The position numbers and the translations under genes are program-made. A stretch of DNA of 64,000 bases from Stercorarius parasiticus (Eukaryota > Chordata > Aves > Charadriiformes > Stercorariidae): the NCBI GenBank assembly GCA_013396915.1, contig VWZL01001979.1, positions 806,001-870,000 of the forward strand. The letters are read 5' to 3'. Below are positions 26,467 to 37,904 of the stretch, in pieces. Below the pieces are notes generated by a model. That model was given only the letters and a program-made list of their open reading frames with translations. It was not told where the DNA came from and made no database searches. Position 1 is the stretch's first letter. Each line of letters opens with the position of its first letter.

Positions 26467-26502
26467 TATTGAGGATAGCTTCACAAGACTTGTTCCTTAA
26501 GG

Positions 26503-26520
26503 TTATTCTGTATTTTCCAT
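26503..26520 (-). promoter_or_regulatory. Upstream ORF 1 in the EYS leader (5 codons plus stop)
   Basis: ATG at 26520 followed by four codons and TAA. It lies six bases inside the inferred exon and ends 80 bases before the EYS start. The context GGCATGG has G at +4. Short leader ORFs of this type can reduce initiation at the main start; whether this one is translated is not known from sequence. Confidence 0.4.
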
Positions 26521-26526
26521 GCCAGC

Positions 26527-29500
26527 CTAGAATTCAAACAGAGAAAAACATATTTGTTTTCACACCAAATACAGTTGAATATCAACGCCTCATTACAAAA
26601 ATAGAAAATACACAACAAAGCAAGTTCTACATCTAATTACGCTGATGTGAAACTGGAATGAGTCCAATTAACTGATCATAACTACACCACTACAACTAAA
26701 GTCAGATTTTTCCTATTTCTATTCCTGCTAAATATTTGATTTTCATTTAGTACATTTCACTGTACTTGTGTATGGAAGAGAAATAGCTTAAAAGCATACT
26801 TTCCATATTCCCTCCCTCTGTTGACAAAAAATAATGACAACCAAGTTAAGATAGTACATCAGCGGCAAAACTAAGAAGTAAACCAGAACATCTAAGCTCT
26901 AGTCATAAGCTTTAACAATAGATGTTTTCCTGATAATGATTTATCATTAATTTATGATAAAAGTAGATATTCTGAAGATGTAGGCATGTGATTTATGGCT
27001 TCAATGAAGAAAACATCTTTTATGTTCTTTTATGTTCACATACATAACTTTTACATTCACATACATTCAGCAAAACACCTAATTAAATCCTTATTTTTCA
27101 AAGTATATATCTGAAAACCAAAGTTCCTTAGTCATATGCTTGTGGTTTTTGGTGTATCACATTCAAAGCCAGCAGCCTACAGAGTCCTCCAGGACTATTT
27201 AATTTATAGAAAAGTGGCCCTTCAATATATCCGGCAATTTTCATTGCATGGAGATGAGTTATTACAGAACAGAAAAAAAATCAAAATAAGATAATGATGA
27301 AGCTTATTTTTGGAAGCCTTTTTTTTCTCAGTACATTTATCTTACACTTTAAGATAGTGGCCTCTAAATTAACATTTACAAATGAGACAATTATTGTAAA
27401 GAATCAAATGTATCTTACAAGGGAAACCATTTAATAAAAATAAAAAATAGCATTTATATTTTGAAATTTCTTTACATTTTTTTCATTTCTACGCAGCACG
27501 TGTATTGACATGTGGATGTGTATATTTCTATACCTACATACATCTGGTCTATTTCTAAAGTGCACACGGATTATGGTATCACTTTAATTACATGGTTTAA
27601 TTAAATGTCCTCCTCTTCCCCCATGTACTTAAAAAATATTTTTGAGCATATTGTGGACTATGATGAAAGATCAAAATACGACAGGAAAGACTCTCTCTGT
27701 GGAAACCTTGAACTGGAGAATATTAAATGACTAAGTAAGCTCTTGAAAATTATAGGATAACATTAAAGGGTGGTATTCAGTCTCTCCTGTTGTCACCTAA
27801 ATTGGGATGAAAACATCTAAAATTTAGTTATGTCCTTTTAGAAAATTGCTGTGCATGTGAACCTGTCCCAATGACCTTTGTGCAGCAGAATGGCCATCTC
27901 TGTTTAAGCCTTTGAAGATGCCAGAAAGGTATGGACTATGATAAACTAGTAGTAATAACAGCAGACTTGATGCTTTGAATATTAAACTCAGAAGGGGTAG
28001 AAACTGGATTTTCATCTTCCTCCCAGCATAGTTTTGGTTTTAATTTAACAGTTGAAGTACTCTAACCACCTAGCTGCACAGCCAGGCAAATATGCTAATT
28101 TCCAGTTCCTCTCTCTGTCTCTGTATTTCCACCCCTGGGAGCTAATTCCCCAGACTAAAAAGAAAGCACAAGGTTCTGCGAGGAAACTACTAGCCTTTTT
28201 ACAGAATACTCATAGTCTTTCTATTCTGAGACCATTCCATTATCTTCAGAATCTCATGATGTTCAATGATACTATTAGATAATGTACTATTAAATGTGTA
28301 GTTTGGATCATTTAGCATTTTTTCTTTTAAGGTAACAGTGTCAAACTACTATATCCATTATAGCTGCTATTACTCTGTCAATACTATCAGGTGTAAAAGT
28401 CCACGCTCTATAATACTGTGTATTTCGAAATCCTACATTCAGGAACCCATCCTAACATACCTTTTTCATAATGAAATTTTCTCATGGGTAACTATAATAG
28501 GTGTTTATAAAAGGTTATTTTTCCTTTTAGACACTTCAAAAAGAAAGCTATTGCATGCCTAATGCAGTAGAATTCTTGCCCACTTATAATATATTTTGTC
28601 CTTCATTCTTGTAATTATGCATAGTTCTGGTATCATATACAGGATTCATTTTTACTGGTAAAGAAAATACGCTCCCTCACGATATTTGTATGGGATAACA
28701 TTGCTGAACTATTTAAAAATAAGTCATCAGTAGTATTATAACAGCTGATACTCTGTCTTCACAAAAATCATTATTAGTCTTCATGCAACTGAAAGACTAT
28801 TATGGGAGTAGTAGAATCAATAATGTTAAGTAAACCAATGCATCCTGTAAAAGCAGTGGAAAAAACAGGGGAAGATGGAAAATAAATACCAAGAGAGAAT
28901 AAAAATTTTTTTTTTTAGCAATGACATAAAGAGGAAAAAAAGTTTTATAGTGAAGAGTATGAAAATTAAAGAGTTATACATGAAATAGAGTTACGGTATT
29001 AACATACATGACTTAGAAATTAAAGAAATTAAATATCTGCAAAATGCTGGTGCTATGTCATGAGACAAAATGATGTCACGAGATGAAATTTGAAAGTGAT
29101 TATGATAATTGTTATCTTTTAGGTCTGCTTTAGGCAGGAGAAAATCTTCCTATCTATAACACCAGGTGCTCCCATGTAATTGATGAAGACTAAGAAAAGT
29201 CCAAGACTGGGACTTACTGGAACACAGAGTAAGATACTTGAAGAAAATATGACTCTTAAAGTTATATAAGGCTGGGTGAAAAGCAGCAAATACTATATTT
29301 GGTACTAAAGGAGAACTAAAGCAGAAAGGTTTATGCAGACCCCCAGGGAAGTCATTTAGAAGCAAAAATGAATCTCAAATGATTTTCATTGTCCTGTATC
29401 TTAAAGATTATGTTTTCTTTCTATTAATAAGAATTATTAAATACTAATGAAATAAATAAAGTACATTTTAAGCGAGAACATAACGGACTCTAACAACCTC

Positions 29501-29559
29501 TCAGAAAAAAAAAAAGAAATAATCTATTAGAGAAGAGAATACTCCAGAAAATATTTGTG
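26527..29559. other. Intron or 5' flank of EYS, nothing recognised
   Basis: AT-rich DNA upstream of the first coding exon. A short tandem similarity lies at 27027-27070 (TTCACATACAT words). Non-coding EYS leader exons could be anywhere above 26526 but cannot be recognised by sequence alone. Confidence 0.5.
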
Positions 29560-30060
29560 AACATCATGTCACCATGTTGGGGCCAGGAATGAACCTCGTC
29601 TTGCCACCTCCCCATACATCACACACACACTTTGTGGACTGTCCACCTGTGCTCGAAGTCAGCTCTGGTAGGATGGGGTTGCGACCTTGGATCAAACTGC
29701 TGTGAAAATAGCTGAGAGGGAGTTGTGCGGAGCGCGTTCTGGGGGTCCCCCACCTCAGCCAGAAGCTGCATTTAAGGTCAGGCTCTCGCCCTTGGCCCTC
29801 ACCTGGGCTATGCTGCAAGTGGGTTGATAGCTGACATTATACCTTGCCTACCTGGGCCTCAACCCTCACCCAAATATTTGACTTTCTGGCTTGATCCCAG
29901 GACCTATCTCCTTGCTGTGGACCTGCCTGGGAACCAATGGACTGTTGGCTGTCTCTGAGTGCCACTGAGGTGACTGTCACTCCCCCCTCCCAGCAACCCT
30001 CCCTTGCAGGACAGCCCACGCTTGCTGCTCCCTGGGACTATGCTATCATGCTCGCTTTAT
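29560..30060 (-). mobile_element. GC-rich block, possibly an ERV LTR remnant
   Basis: An abrupt rise in GC content between AT-rich flanks. On the minus strand there is a possible promoter element CCTTAAATGCAGC (29770-29782 plus side) followed by a GC-rich stretch. That layout recalls LTRs, but no TG...CA ends, polyadenylation signal or duplicated target were identified. An 84-codon minus frame lacks any known domain. The assignment is tentative. Confidence 0.3.
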
Positions 30061-30613
30061 TTCTGATGCATATTTAAAAATACCAAATTAAAGCATTACT
30101 TAATATAAACCCATAATATAGGAAATGCCACAAATTATAGTGCCTGCACAATTTGACTTCCACTCTCTGTGTTTTACAATATGCACTGTTTCGATGACCT
30201 ACCAAGTTGTCATTTGTACCCTTACATTTTTCATCACAATTAATAGTTCTTAGGAAATGATGCATTATTTATGCCAATATTCATTCTTTGCAAATTATCC
30301 TTTCCTTATTTGCTATACACCACTCAAAACATACAGTGTTTGCTGAATTATTAATTTGCTAATATGATTTTCTAGAATATTGAGCATACTAGACCGTGAA
30401 TTTACCTGCACCTCAAAGTACAGAATCCTTATATCTATAGTTATTTCTATAGTTATACTGTATCTATAGACAGAAGAAGTAGTGATGCAGCCACCGCTGA
30501 AGTCATCAGGGCTTTCTGATGACTAGTCTTTTACTCAACAATCCATACAGTATCATTGTAGGCATAACAGTATCGAGTCAGGGAATTTTACTTGACTCTA
30601 ATTTATTGCTAGT
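30061..30613. other. AT-rich sequence with a short hairpin
   Basis: Nothing recognised except a perfect 9-bp inverted repeat at 30501-30524. Confidence 0.5.
30501..30524. repeat. Inverted repeat, 9-bp stem and 6-base loop
   Basis: AGTCATCAG, loop GGCTTT, CTGATGACT. It is not followed by a T-run that would suggest a terminator, and is likely chance. Confidence 0.7.
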
Positions 30614-31206
30614 TGTCATGGTTTAACTCCTGTCCCCACAGCTGCTCACTCACTCTCCACTGGTGGGATGGGGGAGAGAATCGGCAGGGTAAAAGTGAGA
30701 AAACTCATGAGTCCAGATGAAGACAATTTAATAGGTAAGGCAAAAGCCATGCAAGCTAGCAAAGCAAAATAAGGAATTAATGACTTCCCACCAGCACGCA
30801 GGTGTTCAGCCATCTCCAGGAAAGCAGAGCTTCACCTCATGCAGCAGTTACTTGGGAACACAAACACTGTAACTCTGAATGTGCCCCCCCCCGCCCCGGG
30901 CCAGCCTCTTCTTCTTCCCCCAGCTTTTTATTGCTGAGCATGACATCATATGGTATGGGAGATCCTTTTGGTCAGTTGGGCTCAGCTGTCCCAACTGTGT
31001 CCCCTCACAACTTCTTGTGCACCCCCAGCCTACTCACTGGTGGGGTGGGGTGAGAAGCAGAAAAGGCCTTGATTATGCATAAGCACTGCTCAACAGTGCT
31101 AAAACATTCCTCTATTATCAACACTGTTTCCAGCAGAAACCTAAAACACAGCCCCACACAAGCTTCTATGAAGAAAATTACCTCTATCCCAGCCCAAACC
31201 AGCACA
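30614..31206 (-). mobile_element. ERV solo LTR, minus strand
   Basis: The plus strand starts TGTCATGGTTTAACTCC and ends AAACCAGCACA, so the minus strand runs TGTGCTGGTTTGG ... AAACCATGACA with TG...CA ends. Other LTR features in minus sense are the promoter-proximal ATACCATATGATGTCATGC segment with a decayed TATA (CAATAAAAAGC), and a TTATTTTGC/TTAAATTGTCTTCATC stretch before the end. It is a bird LTR family I recall as very common; part of it recurs at 1735-1850. A C-run at 30884-30892 is a local expansion. No internal retroviral genes flank it and no target-site duplication is evident. Confidence 0.8.
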
Positions 31207-32160
31207 CCAGCCAGCATAAAATTCTGTTCAGTTATTCCAATATTGAGAAAAAGAATAACAAAAATGATTAAATAACCACGTACATAAACATCTACTATAT
31301 CCACACCCAAACGTCTGTTTGGAGTCTGTCCCCACCTCCAGGGTGGTTGTAAGAGGTTGGGTTGTTGTACGTAACGCAATTTTTTCTGCTGCCCTGCGCT
31401 TAATGGATTTCTGATGCTCACTTCCTTATTGTTCCAGCCCTGGCATGGGTTGCCCATGGCTGCAGTCTCTGAGGATGTGCATAACCCTGTGGCACGGTAT
31501 GCCTCCCCCAACACGTCTCCACGCCTAGCAGCTAGCAGTACGTATGCCTGAGTGGGGCCATGAGCTCCTCTGGCTTGGTGACAGTTTGGCGCACGTGGGT
31601 TTCCCCACCACTCTTTATGTCAGTCCCAGAGACCTCAGGAACTGCCCATGAGGAGCAGAAATTGGTTCATGGCCTGATTCCACTACAACCCTGCTACTCA
31701 AACCCAGTCCTGTGTGCCTGTTACACCCTACACAGCTCTCATGTACTTCACTCGCAGTTTTGTGCACTCAACAGACACACATATCCTTGTAAGATCTAGA
31801 AACCTGCCAAAAAGGCAGTCCAAGGAGTCACAGAGGCAAAACAAATGCTAAAAAAAGTATGTCTTATCTCAAATGTCATGGTTTCACATAAATTTAAAAA
31901 AAAGAAAAAAGACACTCTTTTTGCCTGTCATCTTTATTGTAGTTGCCTATCTAAGGTCATGAGGAAGCCCCTGATCATGTCTGTGAGCACACTGTGACCT
32001 GCTCAAGTCAGAGAGGCTGTGAGTACAGGTAACTAAACAGTAATGGGAGATTACAGCTAATGCATACATTGGGCAACTAAAGATAAAAGATTAATTTTTA
32101 TGTAATTAAAGATTAATTTTTTACGTAGGATCAGTAACTGTTTCATGGAGTAGCAGGTTA
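31207..32160. other. Unassigned sequence between an LTR and a CR1
   Basis: The part at 31310-31600 is GC-richer than usual here and carries the upstream portion of a 169-codon minus-strand frame that runs into the LTR. No polypurine tract or primer-binding site is seen at the LTR edge, so I do not call it proviral interior. The rest is AT-rich and unremarkable. Confidence 0.4.
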
Positions 32161-32164
32161 GAAA

Positions 32165-32774
32165 ACACAAAAAGGAATGCAACCTTTGCCTTGATGGCCA
32201 GCAGGTCGAGGGAGGTGATTCTGCCCCTCTACTCTGCTCTGATGGGACCCCACCTGGAGTACTGTGTCTAGCTTTGGAGTCCCCAACATAAGAAGGACAT
32301 GGACTTGTTGAAGCAGGTCCAGAGGAGGGCCATGAAGATGATCGGAGGGCTGGAGCGCCTCCCCCATGAAGACAGGCTGAGAGAACTGGGGTTGTTCAGC
32401 CTGGGGAAGAGAAGGCTCCGGGGAGACCTTATAGCAACCTTCCAGTACTTAAAAGGGGCCTATAGGAGAGATGGGGAGGGACACTTTATGAGGGAGTGTT
32501 GCGATAGGATGAGGGGTAACGGTTTAAACTGAAAGAGGGGAAATTTAGATTAGATATTAGGAAGAAATTCTTTACTGTGAAGGTGGTGAGGCACTGGAAC
32601 AGGTTGCCCAGAGAAGCTGTGGATGCGCCTTCCCTGGAAACGTTCAAGGCCAGGCTCGATGGGACTTTGAGCAGCCTGATCTAGTGGGAGGTGTGCCTGC
32701 CCATGGCAGGGGGTTTGTAACTAGATGATCTTTAAGGTCCCTTCCGACTCAAACCATTCTATGAGTCTATGTTT
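32165..32774 (+). mobile_element. CR1 LINE 3' fragment, well preserved
   Basis: Classic CR1 3' sequence: CCAGCAGGTCGAGGGAGGTG, CACCTGGAGTACTGTGTC, GTCCAGAGGAGGGCCATGAA, CAGAGAAGCTGTGGATGC, and the terminal GTCCCTTCCGACTC ... CCATTCTATGAG. It is 5'-truncated with about 610 bp retained. It seems less mutated than the other CR1 copies here, so may be the youngest. Its tail subfamily (GGGAGGTGTGCCTGCCCATG) is the same as the small copy at 61.9 kb. Confidence 0.95.
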
Positions 32775-35700
32775 CTAGTTATTTTATATGTCCTGATCCA
32801 GAATTGAAGACTCTCTCACAGTGGCCATCATGTACTTAGATTCAAAATGCTTGTAGAAGGAACAAAAGTTAAAAAAAAGTAAACAGTTGTCTTCAGTTTT
32901 GAAAAGAGAAACTAAGAATGCAGTTAATTTGTTAAAAGGAAGCCTAAAAGAGGGCAATAGTGTTAAATGCTCATATTAAAAGCAGAGTATCTAAGACTAC
33001 TGTATTGGAGACAGAGAAAAATGTGTACATTTCAATCAGGGCTCAAAAATAGATAAAAGGCAGCTGGCATGGCTAAACTGGAGGGTGTGGGAAGGAAAGG
33101 AAGAAGCAGACCTTAGAATCTGCAATTCCCTATAAAAAAAATGAAATTAAAAAATCACAGACTCTGGTAGGTTGAATGTGAAAACACTGATTCATACAAA
33201 AACACTAGAGGGAAGAAAAGAATTCGAAGAGCAAATAACAGTATCAAAACCAACAACAAATCTCTAGAAAGCCCAACAGGGAGCATCCATGACCAACAGA
33301 CATCCTGGGTACAAAAGAACATTCAGGGAGATATTTAGAAAAACCAAATTCTATGTCTTTATATTCACTATCAAAGAGTTTGATGAGGCTGGTACAAAGG
33401 ATTTGTTAGGGTTTCAAGTGTTGCTAGAAGGCGTTTGAAACAAAATAGAGTCAACTGCAACAGTGAACCAGACTCCATGAAATATCCAGTTCAAAGGGAG
33501 CTCAAGGATTAAACAGATGAAATTATTTTTGTGTATGACCTCTTATTTAAAACTACCTCGATATGAAACATTGTAGAAAAGTCAACGTGACTCCTGTAAA
33601 GCAAAGTTAGGCCTCAAGAGACTTATTGGACTTCTCCGAGGTGGATTTTTCATAAATGGCATATTACAAAATCACTCTAAAAATCTTGATATTGTGTCTT
33701 TGTCTGTTAAAGTATACTTGCTGCAGGACAAGAAGGAAGAAGTGTATTTTTTATAATTTAAGTACAAGAACCAAAACACATTAGTCTTTCCCCTTAGTTG
33801 AGTGCCCTACTGTGCTCTCTCTCAACCACCAGTGAAACCTGAGTTATTTTCTCTTCAGTGTTATCACTTGTTTTGTAGGAGAGCTCAAAAGTGTATTCCC
33901 GTGAATCTAGTTTATCCTCTCATTGGTGACAGAAGGAGATGATAGAAGGGTGAAGGAAAGTTTCATGCTTGGGGGAGAAGGTTCAATAGATTGGTGAGGC
34001 AGGCACAGTAGGGAGCTGGGTGCTTGCAACTCTTAACTAGAAGTCGCAGGCCTCCAAAATGATGACAATACTTTCTAAGGACTGAAGCACGCAAAGTTTG
34101 AGGCAAGCCAGAAAGTCATTGAGATGACTGGGAACAGTGATTTGCACAGTGCAATAGGTAAGAGCTGTTAATAAACCTTTTTTGTGTATGTTCCGTCTTC
34201 CTTGATTTTCTCTGTTAAAAAGCTTATAATCAAACATGCTGTTTGAATAAAACATGGCTTTATTTCTTAGCTTAAAACCTTTGGGGGAGCTTGCTTGAAT
34301 AGATGGTCTATGCAGAGCATGCCTGTAGAAAGTAAATATGCTTCTCCAGTTGACGGAGGATATGTCAATATGCTTGTCTCTGTCAATATGCTTCATGCAG
34401 CACCTTTTCCTACATTCTCTGAAGAACTCGCGTTATCCCAGGATCTACACTCTGTTGTGCTACTGATGCAGTGTCACAGTGGATCATATTCACATTTGGT
34501 GAAAACTGAGGTCACAATACACACTAGAGAAGAAAATGACATATTCAGTTTATATCTCATCCAAACCTGAACACAATTTCACAAGCTACTGAGAATGGCA
34601 TTCCCTCTAGTCCCACTGACTTCACTCTACTGAATTTCACAGGTTTGCTGCAGTCACTGATGATGCTTATGGTGCCTGGGGGAAAAAACATTGCTAGAAA
34701 TATTAACAATGGAAATTGCTAAGGAACACACTGTGTTCTTCTGATAAAATACCTTTCTCATAATTCTTAATCTACATTCTAATTTACATAAGTCATATTT
34801 AGTTAATTGCACTACAGCTGTATTAAAAGAGAGAAGGCAGCAGTATTTTAAAATGTGTTTTGTCCTTTAACACTGCTGTACTTGTCAACAAAGGGTCCAC
34901 AACAGTGGTCAAGAAGCTTCAATATCTTTAATAGTTATAGCACAATCACAGAACAAGGTCCTGAAAGTGACCACCAGTGATAATGATAAAGAACACTGAC
35001 ATTCATTGAAACACGTATGGAGTGTTTACTTCAGTTACATTCTTTCAAACAGCTTCCCTGATTAGTGGTGTATGAAGAATGAAATGAAAACAGATTGAGT
35101 TAGAACAGGATACATGTTTCTCTTGCCCGTCATCATGCTAACTTTGCTTTTGGTATTTAAACTTTGAAAATATTTTGTCACAACAGTAACGTACATGCAA
35201 ACTTTTTAAAAATGGAAACAAGATTTTCAAGGAGAACGCATAAAAAATAAATGTAAATGGCAATGTAAAATGGTAACAGGATTCTAAATGCAAAAGAAAA
35301 GCTTAGCTATATTTACTTATTGTATGTAGAAATAATATGTAGGTTGGGAACAAAAGCCACCAATATTTGTGTTCTGCCACTGCCCACCATGTTTACTGAT
35401 GGATTTGCCTTGAGGTTTCTCTTTCTCTGCAATTCTTGTGATAATATATTTCCACTGCTGTCCAGATAGTATCACCTGTGTTGCTGATTTTATTGTTCAT
35501 GCAGAAACAATTTGTTTTATTAAACAATACTTAGGAAGGCACATTAGATTTGCCTTCTGTGTTCCTTTTTACTTCTTTCATGTTGAATACTCAACTGTTC
35601 TAAAACATTGTTTGCTGTACACAATATTAATGCATTGTGATTCATGAATGAGGTGTTACTGCTTTGAAATCTCAAAGATACAGACTTTAGAGAGGGTTTT

Positions 35701-37779
35701 TTTTTTCATTTCTGTTTCTACATATCAAAAAATGCAAATATTAGAACTTAATCTATAAATCCTCATCAGAGACGTGAGGTCAGCCAATAGTTCTTTATTT
35801 CTTTTCCTTCATTTGAAGAATTTGCTTATTCCAAATAATCAAATATTATATGCTAATTTTACTTCTTAGAAAAGTTACTTGAATTTTCTTAGGGAAACAG
35901 TACTCTTTTTCCATAAAAGGTTAAACAATGAAACAGTTTGAGATAAAAGTACTGCTAATGTAATTAAATTATCTATGGTAATATCAGCCCACTTTATAAC
36001 ATAACAAGTCACAAAACACGTGAAGTACGTTACACTCAGCTGACTGGAATATTTACACTAGTTCCATTGAATTTGAATTGAGACCTCTGTGAATGATAGA
36101 TAAAACCATCAAAGAAAAAAAAAGGTTAACAGATCGTGCAGTAATGAGCGCTGTACCATGAGCACAATTAGACCTTGAATGTTAGCATTTCTCAGTTTAA
36201 TGGAAGATTACCACACCATGAACAACTCCATATGTAAAACTATTTATATGTGTCCACTAATGCTTGATTTAATACTAAATCTGACTCTCAGTGTATTTTT
36301 AGCTTTTTGTTTCATATATTGGAATGAACTTTCAATGTGTTTTTCATTCTTCATTCTTCAACTGACTGAAAAATTTAGATGCAGTTGGATAGTTGGTTGT
36401 AACTTGTTTTTAAAAGCCTGAAACTTTCATGAGTATGTTGTCAACACAGATTAGTAGTTATTCAAATTGCTAGACTTAGGAAAGATCAATTTCAGACAGC
36501 ATACAGTTTCTTACAAAATAAAAAATAATTACAGAGATTTTGTTTTTTGATCTTGTTTCTAGGATTTTTCGATACTTTTTTTCTTTTCTACCAGAAGTGG
36601 CATATTTCTAAATTTGGGAAGTAGTCACTAAGACAATTCATGCTAAATTAAGATCAACTGTACATTAACTTCCATGTAGGTGTATTCTTAAGAATCTCAT
36701 TCTTCTATATCTTTTACAACTTCAGCATTCAAAATGTGGAACCATATTAAGGACGTAAGTCTCTGGTGCAGAGCAAATTGGTCTTTACTGCACTAGACAT
36801 CCAGATCCACAAATCAGTTTTAAATCAATTGTCACCTTGTTTCCATATCTTTGCAGTTTTTTGAGGTATGTATTTTATAGGTGTGTTTACAGTCACCTTT
36901 TCATTAAGATTAGAAATATACTTCCAAAGTCAACTCCAAGTCATCCCCTTTTAGCATACTTTAGTTCACATAATGTAGCAATCTCAGAACAAGTGAACCT
37001 TCAGATGAAACAAAACTGAAACAAATGCTTCAAGAATGTACCTAATGCACTCCAGCTCTAGGAAGTGGGAAAAAGACATTGATCTTCTATACTGTTAAAC
37101 TATTAGGTTGGTTTTTGGAACAATTGTGACTATTATCAACTCATACTTTAACAGTCAGTTCTGAAGCACAATTTGTGAGATGTCAGGCCAAATATCATTC
37201 CCTATAGGCAGTCAGAGTGCACACACAGGTTCTGGAGGCTAAGAAAAAGTGGTAGTTTGGATAGGTCAGACAATCCCATTAAGCCTCAAGACTAGACAAC
37301 AGGCTCTGGAAATATTCAGTTGCTAGAAAAATGTCTTCAGGCTTTTAATGTAGGATATGATTATACTCCTTCAGGGAGCTGAGAAGCACAAGACAAAAGA
37401 CAATGTCTATGTCTACCTGAAAAAATAATTGCCCAGAATGTATGACCAAGAATACATGTCCAGAATATACCACTGCTGTTTTACTAGTATTTTGGAATGT
37501 ATTATGTATAAAAGCAAAATAATTGACTCTGTGAATAATGACAATAAATTAAATTGTATGACTCTCAATATTAAAGGGTTTAAATGATAATTCTCAGTTC
37601 AGTAGTGTTGTGTTTTACTTAATCCTAGACATTATGAATTCAGGTGCAGCAACTACAGTTTTCTTGTAAATATTCCATAGCTGCCAAACATGCACTGACA
37701 ACACATGCAATATGTAATCACAGATAAATACTTAGGATAACATAGTGATGAAATCTCATTCTTAGCACAATGTGTAAAC
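32775..37779. other. AT-rich non-coding sequence, nothing recognised
   Basis: Five kilobases without a recognised repeat, exon or RNA gene. Open frames up to 119 codons show no domain features. Confidence 0.6.
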
Positions 37780-37904
37780 AGAATCGTAGAATCATAGAAT
37801 CATCGAGTCCACCCATAAACCACTAAACCATGTCCCTAAGCTCACCGTCTACACATATTTTAAATACCTCCAGGGATGGTGACTCAACCACTTCCCTAGG
37901 AAGG
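37780..37904 (-). mobile_element. CR1 LINE 3' tail fragment
   Basis: The plus strand begins with the reversed CR1 terminus (GAATCGTAGAATCATAGAAT), followed by GAGTCCACCC and AAATACCTCCAGGGATGGTG, and ends CACTTCCCTAGG. Its tail matches the plus-strand copy at 55.7 kb (GGAGGTATTTAAAAGATG, TTAGGGACACGGTTTAATGG). Confidence 0.88.

Larger units (their letters stand above)
26423..26526 (-). other. EYS: EYS 5' untranslated part of the first coding exon
   Basis: The 104 bases between the inferred acceptor and the start codon. The acceptor is a pyrimidine-rich tract ending TTGAATTCTAG just above 26526, the only good 3' splice site close upstream of the ATG. Human EYS also starts translation in a downstream exon preceded by non-coding leader exons, which fits an acceptor here. 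The leader holds two very short upstream ORFs, listed separately. If transcription started within the intron instead, the boundary would be wrong. Confidence 0.7.

Noticed and set aside
30614..31800. A provirus with interior at 31207-31800
   Set aside because: No polypurine tract or primer-binding site lies at the LTR edges and no gag, pol or env similarity was seen; a solo LTR is the simpler reading.
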